A stretch of 64,000 nucleotides of DNA from NCBI GenBank assembly GCA_947503715.1, contig CANNER010000002.1, positions 434,001 to 498,000 on the forward strand. The letters are read 5' to 3'. The position numbers were made by a program, and so were the translations under genes. This document shows positions 1 through 9,208 of this stretch, piece by piece (the stretch's first letter is position 1; each line of letters opens with the position of its first letter). Under the pieces are notes generated by a model, which was not told the DNA's origin, ran no database searches, and saw only the letters and a list, made by a program, of their open reading frames with translations. This DNA is from an uncultured Caulobacterales bacterium (GTDB taxonomy: Bacteria > Pseudomonadota > Alphaproteobacteria > Caulobacterales > Maricaulaceae).

Positions 1-78
1 GAATTCATAGTTGAGGAGAGTATAACCTTCGGACGGCGAGGGTGCGATAGTTAAAGGCTGGCGTGACGCTTTATTAAT

Positions 79-708
79 CTAGTCGGCGCGGCGCATCCGG
101 TGAGAGAAAATATCCACATCCGCCCAGCCCTTGAGGTCCAGCTTGGCCCGGGTGGGCAGAAATTCGAAACAGCCTTGCGCAATCTCCCAACGGTCTTCAC
201 GCATGAGACGGGCCGAGAGAATGGTCTTAAGCTGATGGAGATAGAGCACATCGGACGCCGCATAGTTTAGTTGCGCTTCCGTCAAATTTTCCGCCGCCCA
301 GTCTGACGATTGCTGCTGCTTGGACAGGTCGACACTGATGAGTTCTTTCGTCAGGTCTTTCAACCCGTGACGGTCTGTATAGGTCCGCACAAGACCGGAG
401 GCGATTTTTGTGCAGAAAACAGGCGCAATCGTCACGCCCATATCGCGCATCATCATAGCGACATCGAACCGCGCGAAGTGAAAAATCTTCGTCACATCCG
501 GATTTTCCATCAGGGCTTTGAGGTTCGGGGCGTCATATTTATCCCGGTCCATTTGCACGATATGCGCATCGCCGTCCCCAGCCGAGAGCTGCACAAGGCA
601 GAGCTTGTCGCGAATGAGGGAGAGCCCTTGCGTTTCTGTATCGACGGCAACGCTGCTCCCGAATTCGATATAATCGGGCAAGTCATGTTTATGCAGGTGA
701 ACGGTCAT
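79..708 (-). CDS. rnd: Ribonuclease D-like 3'-5' exonuclease (short form)
   Basis: A DEDDy exonuclease of about 209 residues that would trim RNA 3' ends in the cytoplasm. The exonuclease signature residues are visible: VDTETQG (Asp-Glu pair, motif I), IFHFARFDV (motif II) and YAASDVLYL (motif III Tyr-x3-Asp). The C-terminal HRDC domains of the E. coli enzyme are missing, as is usual for the short alphaproteobacterial form. The frame is open upstream to 786, but the ATG at 706-708 has a GGAAG ribosome site and begins MTVHLHKHD, which fits the fold, so I start there. It is divergent from the Ada-like gene. The family call is firm; the substrate is not known. Confidence 0.9.
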   Translation of the reverse strand: MTVHLHKHDLPDYIEFGSSVAVDTETQGLSLIRDKLCLVQLSAGDGDAHIVQMDRDKYDAPNLKALMENPDVTKIFHFARFDVAMMMRDMGVTIAPVFCTKIASGLVRTYTDRHGLKDLTKELISVDLSKQQQSSDWAAENLTEAQLNYAASDVLYLHQLKTILSARLMREDRWEIAQGCFEFLPTRAKLDLKGWADVDIFSHRMRRAD

Positions 709-814
709 AGCGGGGCTTCCGGAAAAATGTTTCCCCTTCATGCCAAATAAGAAAACAAAAGGCCATGCCGGATTTTCGGCGGTCATGGCCTATGTGACGT
801 GTTAGAGCGCAATT

Positions 815-1873
815 ATGGATTTGTTCAAACCCACATTACCGATAGGGGCTAACGCTCTATATGCGATCTTTCGCGATGGCGAGCTGACCTATGACGGGCA
901 TCTTTATATCGGCGTCAAAACGACGGGTATTTTCTGTCGTCCGGGATGTCCGGCGCGTCTGCCAAACCCTGAGAATTGTGTCTATTGCGAGAGTGTGGCG
1001 GAGGCGTTGGAAGCCGGTTTTCGCGCGTGTAAGCGATGTCATCCTGCTGGCGGGAATTACGGCCTCATTCGGCAGCTTATTACATTAATTGAGGAAGAGC
1101 CTGATCTGAAACTCACGGGTGATGTCTTGGCGAAGAGAGGCATTGATGCCTCAACCGCACGGCGTCAATTCTTGGACCGTTTCGGCATGAGCTTTGCGGA
1201 TTACGCACGGGCTAGACGGATGGCGCTGGCCGCCAAGACACTCTCGAAAGGCGGGTCTGTGATCGCGGCGCAATTGGATGCCGGTTTTGACAGTCCCTCC
1301 GGTTTCCGTACAGCCTATGCCAAGACATTTGGTGTGGCGCCCGCAAAGGGAAAGCCGGACCCGCTTTATATCGACTGGCTGGAAACCCCGATGGGGCGGA
1401 TGATTGCGATTGCGGATGAGGCGGCGCTCTACCTGCTGGAATTTACCGACCGCAAGAATATGCGGCGGCAGTTTGACCGTTTGCGGAAAGTGCAAGGCCG
1501 TCCCGTCCTGCCGGGGCGGACGGAAATAACCCAAAAGATTGAAAATGAACTGGCAGCTTATTTTGCGGGTAAACTATCAGACTTCCAAATACCGCTGGCG
1601 ACCTCCGGCACGGATTTCCAACGTTCCACGTGGAACGCGCTACAAACCATCCCGCATGGTCAGACCCGCAGCTATGCGCAACTCGCGCAGATGATCGGAA
1701 AACCCAAGGCCGTCCGCGCCGTCGCCTCGGCCAATGCAAATAATGGCCTCGCGCTCATCATTCCCTGCCACCGCGTGATCGGTAGCGATGGCGGGTTGGG
1801 CGGTTACGCGGGTGGTCTAACTCGCAAACGCGATTTACTGGATTTGGAAGCTGGGTCTTCAGAGAAGACTTAG
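815..1873 (+). CDS. ada: Ada-type bifunctional O6-methylguanine-DNA methyltransferase/regulator
   Basis: A suicide DNA-alkylation repair protein of 352 residues with three parts. An N-terminal Ada zinc domain (about 10-80) has Cys residues in FCRPGCPAR and RACKRCH. A central AraC-type helix-turn-helix (about 85-175) follows. The C-terminal MGMT domain (about 180-345) has the methyl-acceptor motif IIPCHRV. In E. coli the methylated N-terminal cysteine converts Ada into an activator; the conserved layout suggests the same here. Its stop overlaps the stop of gspM on the other strand. There is no alkB or alkA next to it. Confidence 0.93.
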   Translation: MDLFKPTLPIGANALYAIFRDGELTYDGHLYIGVKTTGIFCRPGCPARLPNPENCVYCESVAEALEAGFRACKRCHPAGGNYGLIRQLITLIEEEPDLKLTGDVLAKRGIDASTARRQFLDRFGMSFADYARARRMALAAKTLSKGGSVIAAQLDAGFDSPSGFRTAYAKTFGVAPAKGKPDPLYIDWLETPMGRMIAIADEAALYLLEFTDRKNMRRQFDRLRKVQGRPVLPGRTEITQKIENELAAYFAGKLSDFQIPLATSGTDFQRSTWNALQTIPHGQTRSYAQLAQMIGKPKAVRAVASANANNGLALIIPCHRVIGSDGGLGGYAGGLTRKRDLLDLEAGSSEKT

Positions 1874-2325
1874 CTCAAGGGTTTGAGTGTAAACTGCGCA
1901 TTCAAACTGCCCTGCGGCGTTCGGTTGATCATGACCGTTTGCACATCGACCGTATATCCTGTCGTTAGCGCTTGCATGAGTCCGAAGAGGGGTTGCGTCC
2001 CGACATCATCAATCCAGACGGTGACGCTACCATCATTCTGCGGCTGAACGCGGGTCAGGCGGACATCACGTTGGCGGGCGAGATTAATCATAGCCCCGCG
2101 TGAAAATTCCGTGCGCGTGGCATCTCCGCCGGACCCGACAGAAAGTCGCGGCTTGGCCCGCAGCCACAATTCACGGTCCAATTGGGCCTCTGCCAAAACG
2201 GTGTCTCCATCTGGTCCGGATTCGCGTGTCAGAGCAAACCACGCGGCGAAGATAAATAATAGTCCGGCTAATACCATCAGCAGAACACGCTCGCGGGGTT
2301 CGCGGCTGTTGAACCAATTTATCAT
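1870..2325 (-). CDS. gspM: Type II secretion system protein M
   Basis: Last gene of the gsp operon, 151 residues. It has a short cytoplasmic N-terminus, one membrane helix (about 13-32, LLMVLAGLLFIFAAWFAL) and a periplasmic ferredoxin-like domain. GspM pairs with GspL in the inner-membrane platform that holds the secretion ATPase. The start overlaps the gspL stop as ATGA, which signals translational coupling. Sequence similarity in this family is low, so the call leans on size, topology and position. Confidence 0.82.
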   Translation of the reverse strand: MINWFNSREPRERVLLMVLAGLLFIFAAWFALTRESGPDGDTVLAEAQLDRELWLRAKPRLSVGSGGDATRTEFSRGAMINLARQRDVRLTRVQPQNDGSVTVWIDDVGTQPLFGLMQALTTGYTVDVQTVMINRTPQGSLNAQFTLKPLS

Positions 2326-3380
2326 GACGCGGGCTCCAGGCTGAGCGTTGCCTCGCCGACAAATGTGTCATCTCTTTCTCGCACGCCACCCGTCTGCAAC
2401 CGCCCGCCGACGTCGGCAATGGCGGCTTCCGCGCGGGCAGCGGCATCGAAACTGGGATAGATAAAGCGCAAAGCAAGCGTGCCGTCCGTCGCATTATAAC
2501 GCATTTGATCTACGCGGATATCATCGAGGTCTTTCATCCCGGCAAATAAAACGTTGGAGAGATCGAGAAATCCGTCCGCCTGTTGTGGCCCGGATTTTGC
2601 GGCCCTCGCCGCGGCGCGACCAGGCGCGTTGGGTGCGGCTTGGCCTGTGACTTCCGTATATTCCGCTGCCGTTTTGGCTTGTAAATTTTCTGCCTGCGCG
2701 ACTTTAGAACGATCAGACACGCCGCCCCAAATAAAAGCGACTAACGCCGCGCAAGCGGCGAGCGCGCCAAACCGCATCAGCGCGGGTCGTGGTAGAGAGA
2801 TGTTAGAGCGAGGGCGATAATCACCTTGTAGCAGATTGATCCCCCGTCCTGCTGCAATGCCGTCGGCGAATTGTCGGGCGAGGTCAGTATCCGTCGGCTG
2901 CACCAATTCCGCCTCAACCCAATCCAAATCCAACGCGGACTGTCCCGGCTCGACAGCGCGATCAATGACGAGAATTGCTTGGTCGCCTTCCAGTAAATCA
3001 TAATCCACATAGGCGGCTTTGGGGCGCAGATTGATGAGACTTACGCCCAGCTGTCCCATAACGTCTTGGTCTATCACGGCGAGGCGGGGCGGTTGGTTGT
3101 CTGACAGGGCGAAATGCAGATCATCTGCGCTGGAGGCAATATCATCTTCCCGCGCGAATTTCGCCATTTTCAATTGTTGCGTACGTCCCGCTTTTGGCAG
3201 GTCCGTTTCAAATATCCGGGCCGTCTGTCCGGGTAGAATGACGTGCAGGTCAGAGGCTTCCAGCGTGCCAAACATCGTTTGCGCGACGCGACGGGTATTA
3301 TAGCCGTCGCCGGAGGCGCTCGCAAAAATCGCGTCGCCGCTCTCTGTAGCGGGCAATATCAATAGCGTTGGCAGAGCCAT
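2322..3380 (-). CDS. gspL: Type II secretion system protein L
   Basis: About 352 residues. A long cytoplasmic actin-like domain, which in the family binds GspE, is followed by one membrane helix (near ALAACAALVAFIWG) and a periplasmic ferredoxin-like domain. The frame is open further upstream, but the ATG at 3378-3380 overlaps the gspK stop (TAATG) and begins MALPTLLILPA, so the 21 preceding residues are excluded. Together with GspM it should form the inner-membrane platform of the pseudopilus assembly machine. Confidence 0.87.
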   Translation of the reverse strand: MALPTLLILPATESGDAIFASASGDGYNTRRVAQTMFGTLEASDLHVILPGQTARIFETDLPKAGRTQQLKMAKFAREDDIASSADDLHFALSDNQPPRLAVIDQDVMGQLGVSLINLRPKAAYVDYDLLEGDQAILVIDRAVEPGQSALDLDWVEAELVQPTDTDLARQFADGIAAGRGINLLQGDYRPRSNISLPRPALMRFGALAACAALVAFIWGGVSDRSKVAQAENLQAKTAAEYTEVTGQAAPNAPGRAAARAAKSGPQQADGFLDLSNVLFAGMKDLDDIRVDQMRYNATDGTLALRFIYPSFDAAARAEAAIADVGGRLQTGGVRERDDTFVGEATLSLEPAS

Positions 3381-4393
3381 TATCGCGCATCCTCTTGAGC
3401 GTTCGGGTCTTCGATTTCCGGCCGGAAAGTTTCCCGTCCCCAACCTCGATATGTCAGCACCGGCGCGTCCTTGTCTACCCCATCATAGCGATAAGTGCGA
3501 ACGCGTTCTGCGGGGCCGACCGTCGTGACGACCTCGACGAAGACGGCTGAGACATCGGTTGTCAATCGGTCGGTCAGCGAGACGCCTTCAAGTTCCAAGG
3601 ATGCCAGAGATTGCCCCAGCTCTTCGCGATTACCAAAACCTTGGTCGGGCCGCGCTTCCAAAATGCGTTGCGCGGCAGTGGAGGCGTTATCTCCACCGAT
3701 CGCGGCGGCAAGAATGGCAATGCGTTCAAGTTCCAACGTATTGACGTTCACGGCGGGCATTTCGCCCATGCGTCCCGTGCAGACAAAGGGCTGGTAAATA
3801 TCCCAAAGGTCTTCATCCATGCCGTTTAAGGCGCGCATTTCTTCCGGTGCGGTGAGTGTTGTGTCCGATGTGCGGTAGGGCGGATTGGCCCGCAGGTAAG
3901 TCCCGTCTTCCGCCCCGCCCGCGCGTTGATTTTGGTCGGCGTCAATCCAATCCATGAGGGCGCTGGAAATCACCTCGGCTTGATTTTGCGGGATACCTAT
4001 ATTTTCTGAGAGTGTTTTGAACTCGGCCGGATGCTCTGTGACCTTGCCTTCAAAATCCAAAACCGCATTTAAATTAAAACAATGGCTCGCATCTTTCAGG
4101 TGGACCGTGATCACGCCGTCTTCTGTCGGTAGAATGATCGGCTCGTCCTGCCGGATGAGGAGGGACTTCGCGCGGTCATCCAATGCAGCGAAATCATTGG
4201 TCAACCAGGCGCGAATGAAATCCTCCGCGCCGCGGCCCTGCCAATCAGCTTGGGCGTAAGCGTTGACGTTGATTGTGCGTTTTACGGCGATGCGGATATC
4301 ATCCATCAGGGCCACGGTAATCGCTGCCATAACTGACATGATAAGCAGCGTGGTCAGCAGCACCGTGCCGCGCTCTGTATCGGATTTCCTCAT
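3380..4393 (-). CDS. gspK: Type II secretion minor pseudopilin K
   Basis: A 337-residue minor pseudopilin, the large tip subunit that caps the GspI-J-K complex. It has a short leader, then a hydrophobic N-terminal helix (GTVLLTTLLIMSVMAAITVA). The periplasmic domain contains the family's Asn-containing stretch (FNLNAVLD) and helix-hairpin-helix-like SAM repeats. The processed residue after the leader Gly is Thr rather than Phe, which is common in GspK. The start overlaps the gspJ stop by four bases. Confidence 0.9.
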   Translation of the reverse strand: MRKSDTERGTVLLTTLLIMSVMAAITVALMDDIRIAVKRTINVNAYAQADWQGRGAEDFIRAWLTNDFAALDDRAKSLLIRQDEPIILPTEDGVITVHLKDASHCFNLNAVLDFEGKVTEHPAEFKTLSENIGIPQNQAEVISSALMDWIDADQNQRAGGAEDGTYLRANPPYRTSDTTLTAPEEMRALNGMDEDLWDIYQPFVCTGRMGEMPAVNVNTLELERIAILAAAIGGDNASTAAQRILEARPDQGFGNREELGQSLASLELEGVSLTDRLTTDVSAVFVEVVTTVGPAERVRTYRYDGVDKDAPVLTYRGWGRETFRPEIEDPNAQEDAR

Positions 4394-5007
4394 TGGCCGA
4401 TCTCGAACAAGTGAGAGGTTTCCGTCCCGTTCTGGACGAGAGTCAATTTGACAGCGCCTGTGCGGGAGAGGGACGGCGCGCGGCCATCATTCGGGATGAC
4501 CCAGTTCTCAAGCTCAATATAATCGCTCTGCCCGCGCGTGACATAGAACACTTCCGCATTATCAATATTATCCATCAATACCCGCCCGCGCCAACCGTCC
4601 AATTGGTCCGGATTTTCATGGGTTAGGGTTTCGCGGATGAATTGATTATTGCGGAAAATATATTGTACGCGTTGAGCCTGTCCGCGCTTAGCACCGACCG
4701 GATTGCTCCGTCCCAATCGCGTGAATTGCAGCAATGCGTCTCCATCCGTTGTCAGCAATGTTCGCTCCATTCCACCCAAACCGTCGCGGGCGGGGCGCAG
4801 GGTCAGGGCGTCCATATCGGCGCGGATAATCGCGCGGAAGGTCGCGATATCGGCGAGCTGTTCAGCGGCGAGGTCGAGCCGGTCTTTTGCGGCAAAAGTC
4901 TGGAACATCGCGCCCAATGTGCCCGCGCTGATGATCGCAAAGATGAAGAGCGAGATCAGGACTTCGACGAGGGTGAACCCGTCTTCGGAATTACGGGCGG
5001 CGCTCAT
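4390..5007 (-). CDS. gspJ: Type II secretion minor pseudopilin J
   Basis: A prepilin-like protein of 205 residues with the cleavage/methylation motif DGFTLVEVLISLF near residue 15. The cleaved protein would sit in the pseudopilus tip with GspI and GspK. The ATG at 5005-5007 overlaps the gspI stop as ATGA and is preferred over a start five codons upstream. Maturation needs a GspO/PilD-type peptidase, which is not encoded nearby. Confidence 0.9.
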   Translation of the reverse strand: MSAARNSEDGFTLVEVLISLFIFAIISAGTLGAMFQTFAAKDRLDLAAEQLADIATFRAIIRADMDALTLRPARDGLGGMERTLLTTDGDALLQFTRLGRSNPVGAKRGQAQRVQYIFRNNQFIRETLTHENPDQLDGWRGRVLMDNIDNAEVFYVTRGQSDYIELENWVIPNDGRAPSLSRTGAVKLTLVQNGTETSHLFEIGQ

Positions 5008-5351
5008 TCCGGTGCGACCCAAGCGCGGCGCGTGATGAGCGCATCATCCCCGTCCAGCACCGTCATCCGCAATTCAAACAATCCGGCTTGAGGCGTCTCT
5101 ATGGTGTCCAATCGCCAGTCATAGGTCCGTCCCGCCACCGTCTCTTCGCCACTCTCGGACCGGACTTGGGGGGTGCGCATTCGGGCGAGGACGAGCTGAT
5201 TATCCGCCACAATTCCGGCATAGGTCTTATCCGTCAGACGGTCCGTGTGCGCGACGGATTGCGCGCCCGCCCGCGACAGGCCGACAATGGCGAGGGAGAA
5301 GATCAACAGCGCGGCCAGCACTTCGACAAGGGTGAAGCCAGCCTCTCTCAT
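5004..5351 (-). CDS. gspI: Type II secretion minor pseudopilin I
   Basis: A 115-residue minor pseudopilin. It has a very short leader (MREAG) followed directly by FTLVEVLAALLIF, the N-methylated hydrophobic helix. The remainder (about residues 40-115) matches the small GspI fold in length. It overlaps gspH by four bases at its start and gspJ at its end. In the family it nucleates the tip trimer with GspJ and GspK. Confidence 0.9.
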   Translation of the reverse strand: MREAGFTLVEVLAALLIFSLAIVGLSRAGAQSVAHTDRLTDKTYAGIVADNQLVLARMRTPQVRSESGEETVAGRTYDWRLDTIETPQAGLFELRMTVLDGDDALITRRAWVAPE

Positions 5352-5851
5352 TCCGCAATCTCCGCGATAATCCGGCCCCGCTCGTCTGGCATGAGAAGAA
5401 ATGTAGTCTCGCGACCCTCAATTTCCAGCTCAAAATCCGTCACGCCGCCCATTGGATCGAGCGTGATGAGGGGAACTGCGACGATGTCTTTTGATTTGGC
5501 GATGATTTTTGCACGGTCTTTGAAGTCAATGATTTCGTCCTCGACTTTGAGATCGACACTGAACACATCGTTCCACTCCGCCTCGACCCGTGTTTCCCAT
5601 TCGCCGGAATATTCCAGCAGGTCATAACCGTCCGAGTCAATTTCTATGCCGCGGATCCGGCCGTCAATCGCGCTGTCACGTGCGGCAATATTTAATTGCG
5701 TTGCAAATTTCTGCATCTCGGCTTTGAACGGGTCTTCCCCGCGCGGCAGGTTCAGCACGACCAATCCCGCCGTCAACCCCAAGACGGCCAGCACGCAGAG
5801 AATTTCGACGAGGGTAAACCCCGCTTCGTTATGGGAGGCGCTTACTGCCAA
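5348..5851 (-). CDS. gspH: Type II secretion minor pseudopilin H
   Basis: A 167-residue pseudopilin with the prepilin motif EAGFTLVEILCVLAVLG near residue 9. The most likely start is a TTG at 5849-5851, inside the last codons of gspG; no in-frame ATG lies close enough to keep the leader. GspH lies just below the tip of the pseudopilus. It is assigned by the motif and by its place between gspG and gspI. Confidence 0.86.
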   Translation of the reverse strand: MAVSASHNEAGFTLVEILCVLAVLGLTAGLVVLNLPRGEDPFKAEMQKFATQLNIAARDSAIDGRIRGIEIDSDGYDLLEYSGEWETRVEAEWNDVFSVDLKVEDEIIDFKDRAKIIAKSKDIVAVPLITLDPMGGVTDFELEIEGRETTFLLMPDERGRIIAEIAE

Positions 5852-6276
5852 TTCCCGATATCCGCGTCTTGACCCTCTCCACCGGGTTCGCCGTCCGCGC
5901 CGAGGGAGTAAATATCAATCGGGCCGTTTTCACCGGGATTGCGGTACTCATAAGGATTGCCCCACGGGTCCAGCGACATTTTCCGGATATAGCCACCTTG
6001 GCGATAACGGGCTTCTGATACGCCAGCGGGGGCCGCCGTCAGGGCCTCAAGGCCTTCTTGCTCCGTCGGATAATTATTCATATCCAGCGCGTACATTTCC
6101 AATGCGGTTTCAATCGCGGCGATGTCGCCTTTGGCTTTTTGAACCTGTGCTTTGCCTTGGGCGGGCAAGACGTTCAGCACGACGAACGTCGTCAATAAGC
6201 CAATGATGACGAGCGTCACCATGACTTCGACGAGAGTGAACCCGTCCTCATTTGTTTTGTTTTCAGTGTCCGTCAT
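5842..6276 (-). CDS. gspG: Type II secretion major pseudopilin G
   Basis: Major pseudopilin of 144 residues. It has leader MTDTENKTNEDG, then FTLVEVMVTLVIIGLL. The conserved GspG body motifs are visible: YALDMNNYPT, EGLEAL and DPWGNPYEYRNPG, plus a Ca2+-loop-like Asp/Gly-rich C-terminus (GADGEPGGEG). The frame is open upstream, but the ATG at 6274-6276 sits 10 bases after gspF and gives a normal leader. GspG polymerises into the piston-like pseudopilus. Confidence 0.94.
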   Translation of the reverse strand: MTDTENKTNEDGFTLVEVMVTLVIIGLLTTFVVLNVLPAQGKAQVQKAKGDIAAIETALEMYALDMNNYPTEQEGLEALTAAPAGVSEARYRQGGYIRKMSLDPWGNPYEYRNPGENGPIDIYSLGADGEPGGEGQDADIGNWQ

Positions 6277-6286
6277 GTCGCGTCCC

Positions 6287-7513
6287 TTAATAAGCCAATG
6301 TATTGAGTTGCAGGATGGGCAGGAAGATAGCCGCCACGACGAGCAACACAACGCCTGCCAACAGTATGATGATCGCGGGTTCCAACAATGTCAGAAACAC
6401 GGTCGTCGCGGCGTCAAATTCATCTTCCAGATAATCGGCGGATTTTGCGAACATATTCCCCATATCGCCGGAGGCTTCGCCCCCCATGACCATTTGCACG
6501 ACGAGCGGCGGGAACACACCCGCCTCTTTCAATGCGGCCGACATGGGCGCACCGGAGCGGACACGTTCAATCGCGGCGGTCAGGCTCTCGCGCATGACAG
6601 CATTTTTTAGGGTATGTTGCGCCGTTTCCATCGCGGCGAGGGCGGGCGTGCCCGCACTGACAAGACCTGCCATCGTGCGGGAGAACCGCGCCGCATTGAC
6701 GTCGCGGTGCAGTCGCCCGACGAGGGGCAGCCGTAATTTTATCGCGTCCCAGCGGCGGCGAATGGCTTTGCGTTTCAAAGCGTAACGGAGGGCCACAATC
6801 GCGGCGACGATAAGGCCGAGCAGGATGAGCCCGCGGGCTTGCAGAAATTCTGACACCCATATTGTCGCTTTAGTCAGGGGCGGGAGGTCCTGCCCGAATG
6901 TGTCAAATTGCTCGACAACTTTGGGCACGACGAAAATCATTAAGACAACGATCACAATCAAAGCCACCGCCGTTAGGACGAGTGGATAGGCCGTGGCGCC
7001 CGCAATCTTGCGCCGGATTTTCTGCGCGGATTCCAAATCATCGGCGAGGCGAAGCAGGACTTCGGGCAGTTGGCCCGAGGCTTCGCCCGAAGCGACCATC
7101 GCGGTATAGAGATCGGAAAAGGCCTGTGGTTGACTGCGCAGGGCGGAGGAGAGCGTGGCCCCCTCTACGACTTGCGAGCGGATGGAGAGCAAGACGCCTT
7201 TCATCGCGGATTTTTCAAATTGCAGGGCCGTGACGCGCAGCGCGTCTTCGACGGGCGTTGCTGCGTCGATGAGAATTGCGATTTGACGTGTCGCGCGGGT
7301 CAGTTCGGCATGTTTGATCTTGCCGCGTCCGAAACTTGTTTGGTCTGAGAGGTCGCCGGCTTTCACGGATTTCTTGCGGGACCGGTTGAGGTCCAGCGGC
7401 GTCAGCGCCCGGGCGCGGAGGAGGTCACGTGCCTCCCGCGCACTGCCCGCCATCAATGTGCCGGACCGTTTGGCCCCGCCCGCATCCAAGGCTGAATAAT
7501 CAAACGCGTCCAT
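6287..7513 (-). CDS. gspF: Type II secretion inner-membrane protein F
   Basis: A 408-residue polytopic platform protein with two repeated GspF domains (about 70-195 and 275-395). Each ends in a membrane helix, and a third helix lies between them (ILLGLIVAAIVALRYA). Typical motifs include SGEASGQLPEVL and its repeat MGGEASGDMGNMF. Its start codon overlaps the gspE stop (TAATG), so the ATPase and its membrane partner are translationally coupled. Confidence 0.94.
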   Translation of the reverse strand: MDAFDYSALDAGGAKRSGTLMAGSAREARDLLRARALTPLDLNRSRKKSVKAGDLSDQTSFGRGKIKHAELTRATRQIAILIDAATPVEDALRVTALQFEKSAMKGVLLSIRSQVVEGATLSSALRSQPQAFSDLYTAMVASGEASGQLPEVLLRLADDLESAQKIRRKIAGATAYPLVLTAVALIVIVVLMIFVVPKVVEQFDTFGQDLPPLTKATIWVSEFLQARGLILLGLIVAAIVALRYALKRKAIRRRWDAIKLRLPLVGRLHRDVNAARFSRTMAGLVSAGTPALAAMETAQHTLKNAVMRESLTAAIERVRSGAPMSAALKEAGVFPPLVVQMVMGGEASGDMGNMFAKSADYLEDEFDAATTVFLTLLEPAIIILLAGVVLLVVAAIFLPILQLNTLAY

Positions 7514-9021
7514 TAGATCGCGTCAGCCGTTTTCGCTGAGCAGACCCGCAAAACTTCTTCCGAGCTCGTGACGCCTTCCAGCACGGCATCCGCGCCGGAT
7601 TGCAGAAGTGTGTGACGATTGGCGAAAGCATAAGCGGACATATCCGTGTCTGACGCGCCGTCATGAATCATCTGACGCAATGTGTCGTCGTTGATAACCA
7701 TTTCGTAGAGTCCAAGGCGTCCCTGATAACCGATATTTTGGCACTGCATACAGCCGACGGGTTTGTGGAAAGTCGCGCCCGCTTTCACGCCCAGTTCCGC
7801 GCATTCCGATGGTGTTGGGGTGTAAGGCGTTTTGCAATGATCGCAGAGGCGACGGACTAGCCGTTGCGCGACGAGCGCCGTCACGGTGGAGGAAAGCAGG
7901 AACGGCTCGACGCCCATATCGCGCAGACGCGCAATCGCGGCGACGGCTGAATTTGTATGAACCGTGGACAGGACCAGATGTCCCGTTAGGGCAGCTTGCA
8001 CGGCGATTTCCGCCGTTTCGGGGTCGCGGATTTCGCCGACCATCACGACGTCCGGGTCCTGCCGCAAAATCGCGCGCAGGCCTGCCGCAAAGCTCATCCC
8101 GACCTTATCATTCACCTGCGTTTGACCAATCCCGTCCAGCGCATATTCAACCGGGTCCTCGACTGTCAGCACGTTTCGTGTGCCGTCATTCAAAGTGGAG
8201 AGCGCGCCGTAAAGCGTCGTCGTCTTACCGGAACCCGTTGGCCCCGTGACGAGGATAATCCCATTGGGTCGCGCCAGCATGGATTGGAAATCCGTCAACA
8301 TGGCGGCGTCCATACCGAGTTCCGAGAGGCCAATCCCCTGACTGTCTTTTTCGAGTATCCGCATGACCAGACGCTCGCCGTGGCGCGCGGGCAGGGTGGA
8401 GACGCGGACATCAATCTGCCGTTCGCCGAGATTGAGCGAGAAGCGCCCGTCTTGCGGGATACGTTTATTGGCGATGTCCAGCCGCGCCATGACTTTGACT
8501 CGCGACACCAGAACGGGTGCAAGGCGGGCGGGAAGGGAGAGTTTCTCAGTCAGCGTTCCGTCAATCCGGAACCGCACGGAGAGCCGTTCCTCATAAGGTT
8601 CAACGTGAATGTCTGAGGCGCGGGAGCGAATAGCTTCCTGCAAAATCCCATTAATGAGACGGATAACGGGCGCATCATCGGCATCATCCAGCAGATCCGA
8701 TGTTTTCGGCAGGCCAGAGGCGAGTTGCGAAAGATCCTGAGGATCGCCAATCGCGGCATCAGCGGAAGATGTCAGGTCGGATTGTGAATAGGTTTTAGCG
8801 ACCAAATTCGAAAACGCATCCGCGCTCATCTGTTCTGGCCGGATGGGCGCTCCGAAGGCCCGCCGCGCCTCCAGCAGTGCTTCCCGCGCTGCGCCAGGAC
8901 GGTGCGCGAGGACTGGAATACCGCTCGCACCTTCTGCCACAACAATCCCGTGCATCCGCGCAAAAGCATAAGAAAGCGGCGGGCTGGCAGGCGGTAGGTC
9001 GGGGGCAATTTCAGTATCCAT
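7513..9021 (-). CDS. gspE: Type II secretion ATPase E
   Basis: Hexameric ATPase driving pseudopilus assembly, about 502 residues and first gene of the operon. Visible motifs are Walker A GPTGSGKTTTLY, Asp box LTVEDPVEY, Walker B VVMVGEIRDPETAE, His box TGHLVLSTVHTNS, and a tetracysteine zinc site (CDHC and CMQC). The N-terminal GspL-binding part is short. I use the ATG at 9019-9021; a TTG three codons upstream (9030) with a GATGAG ribosome site is a serious alternative. Confidence 0.93.
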   Translation of the reverse strand: MDTEIAPDLPPASPPLSYAFARMHGIVVAEGASGIPVLAHRPGAAREALLEARRAFGAPIRPEQMSADAFSNLVAKTYSQSDLTSSADAAIGDPQDLSQLASGLPKTSDLLDDADDAPVIRLINGILQEAIRSRASDIHVEPYEERLSVRFRIDGTLTEKLSLPARLAPVLVSRVKVMARLDIANKRIPQDGRFSLNLGERQIDVRVSTLPARHGERLVMRILEKDSQGIGLSELGMDAAMLTDFQSMLARPNGIILVTGPTGSGKTTTLYGALSTLNDGTRNVLTVEDPVEYALDGIGQTQVNDKVGMSFAAGLRAILRQDPDVVMVGEIRDPETAEIAVQAALTGHLVLSTVHTNSAVAAIARLRDMGVEPFLLSSTVTALVAQRLVRRLCDHCKTPYTPTPSECAELGVKAGATFHKPVGCMQCQNIGYQGRLGLYEMVINDDTLRQMIHDGASDTDMSAYAFANRHTLLQSGADAVLEGVTSSEEVLRVCSAKTADAI

Positions 9022-9102
9022 ATCCTTCAACCTAGACTCATCTTTTGCAGCTGGGAAGCGAGAGTCTCCTAGAATTGTATTCTGCTTCCGGGGCCTGGTT
9101 AT

Positions 9103-9139
9103 TTATCGAAAAACAATATTTATTGTTGTTTTTCGATAA
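9103..9139. promoter_or_regulatory. Perfect 14-bp inverted repeat, likely operator
   Basis: Two perfectly complementary 14-base arms (9103-9116 TTATCGAAAAACAA and 9126-9139 TTGTTTTTCGATAA) separated by nine A/T-rich bases. They lie between the divergent gspE operon and the ABC transporter gene, 70 bases before the latter's start. There is no U-run, so it does not look like a terminator. The symmetry and position suggest the binding site of a dimeric repressor controlling one or both directions. No candidate regulator gene is adjacent. Confidence 0.6.
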
Positions 9140-9208
9140 AATTTGACCTAGTGGAGGATAAAATAAACAGGGTTTCCTGTGTTTGGGTTCAGTTTTCGGG
9201 GGAAGCTC

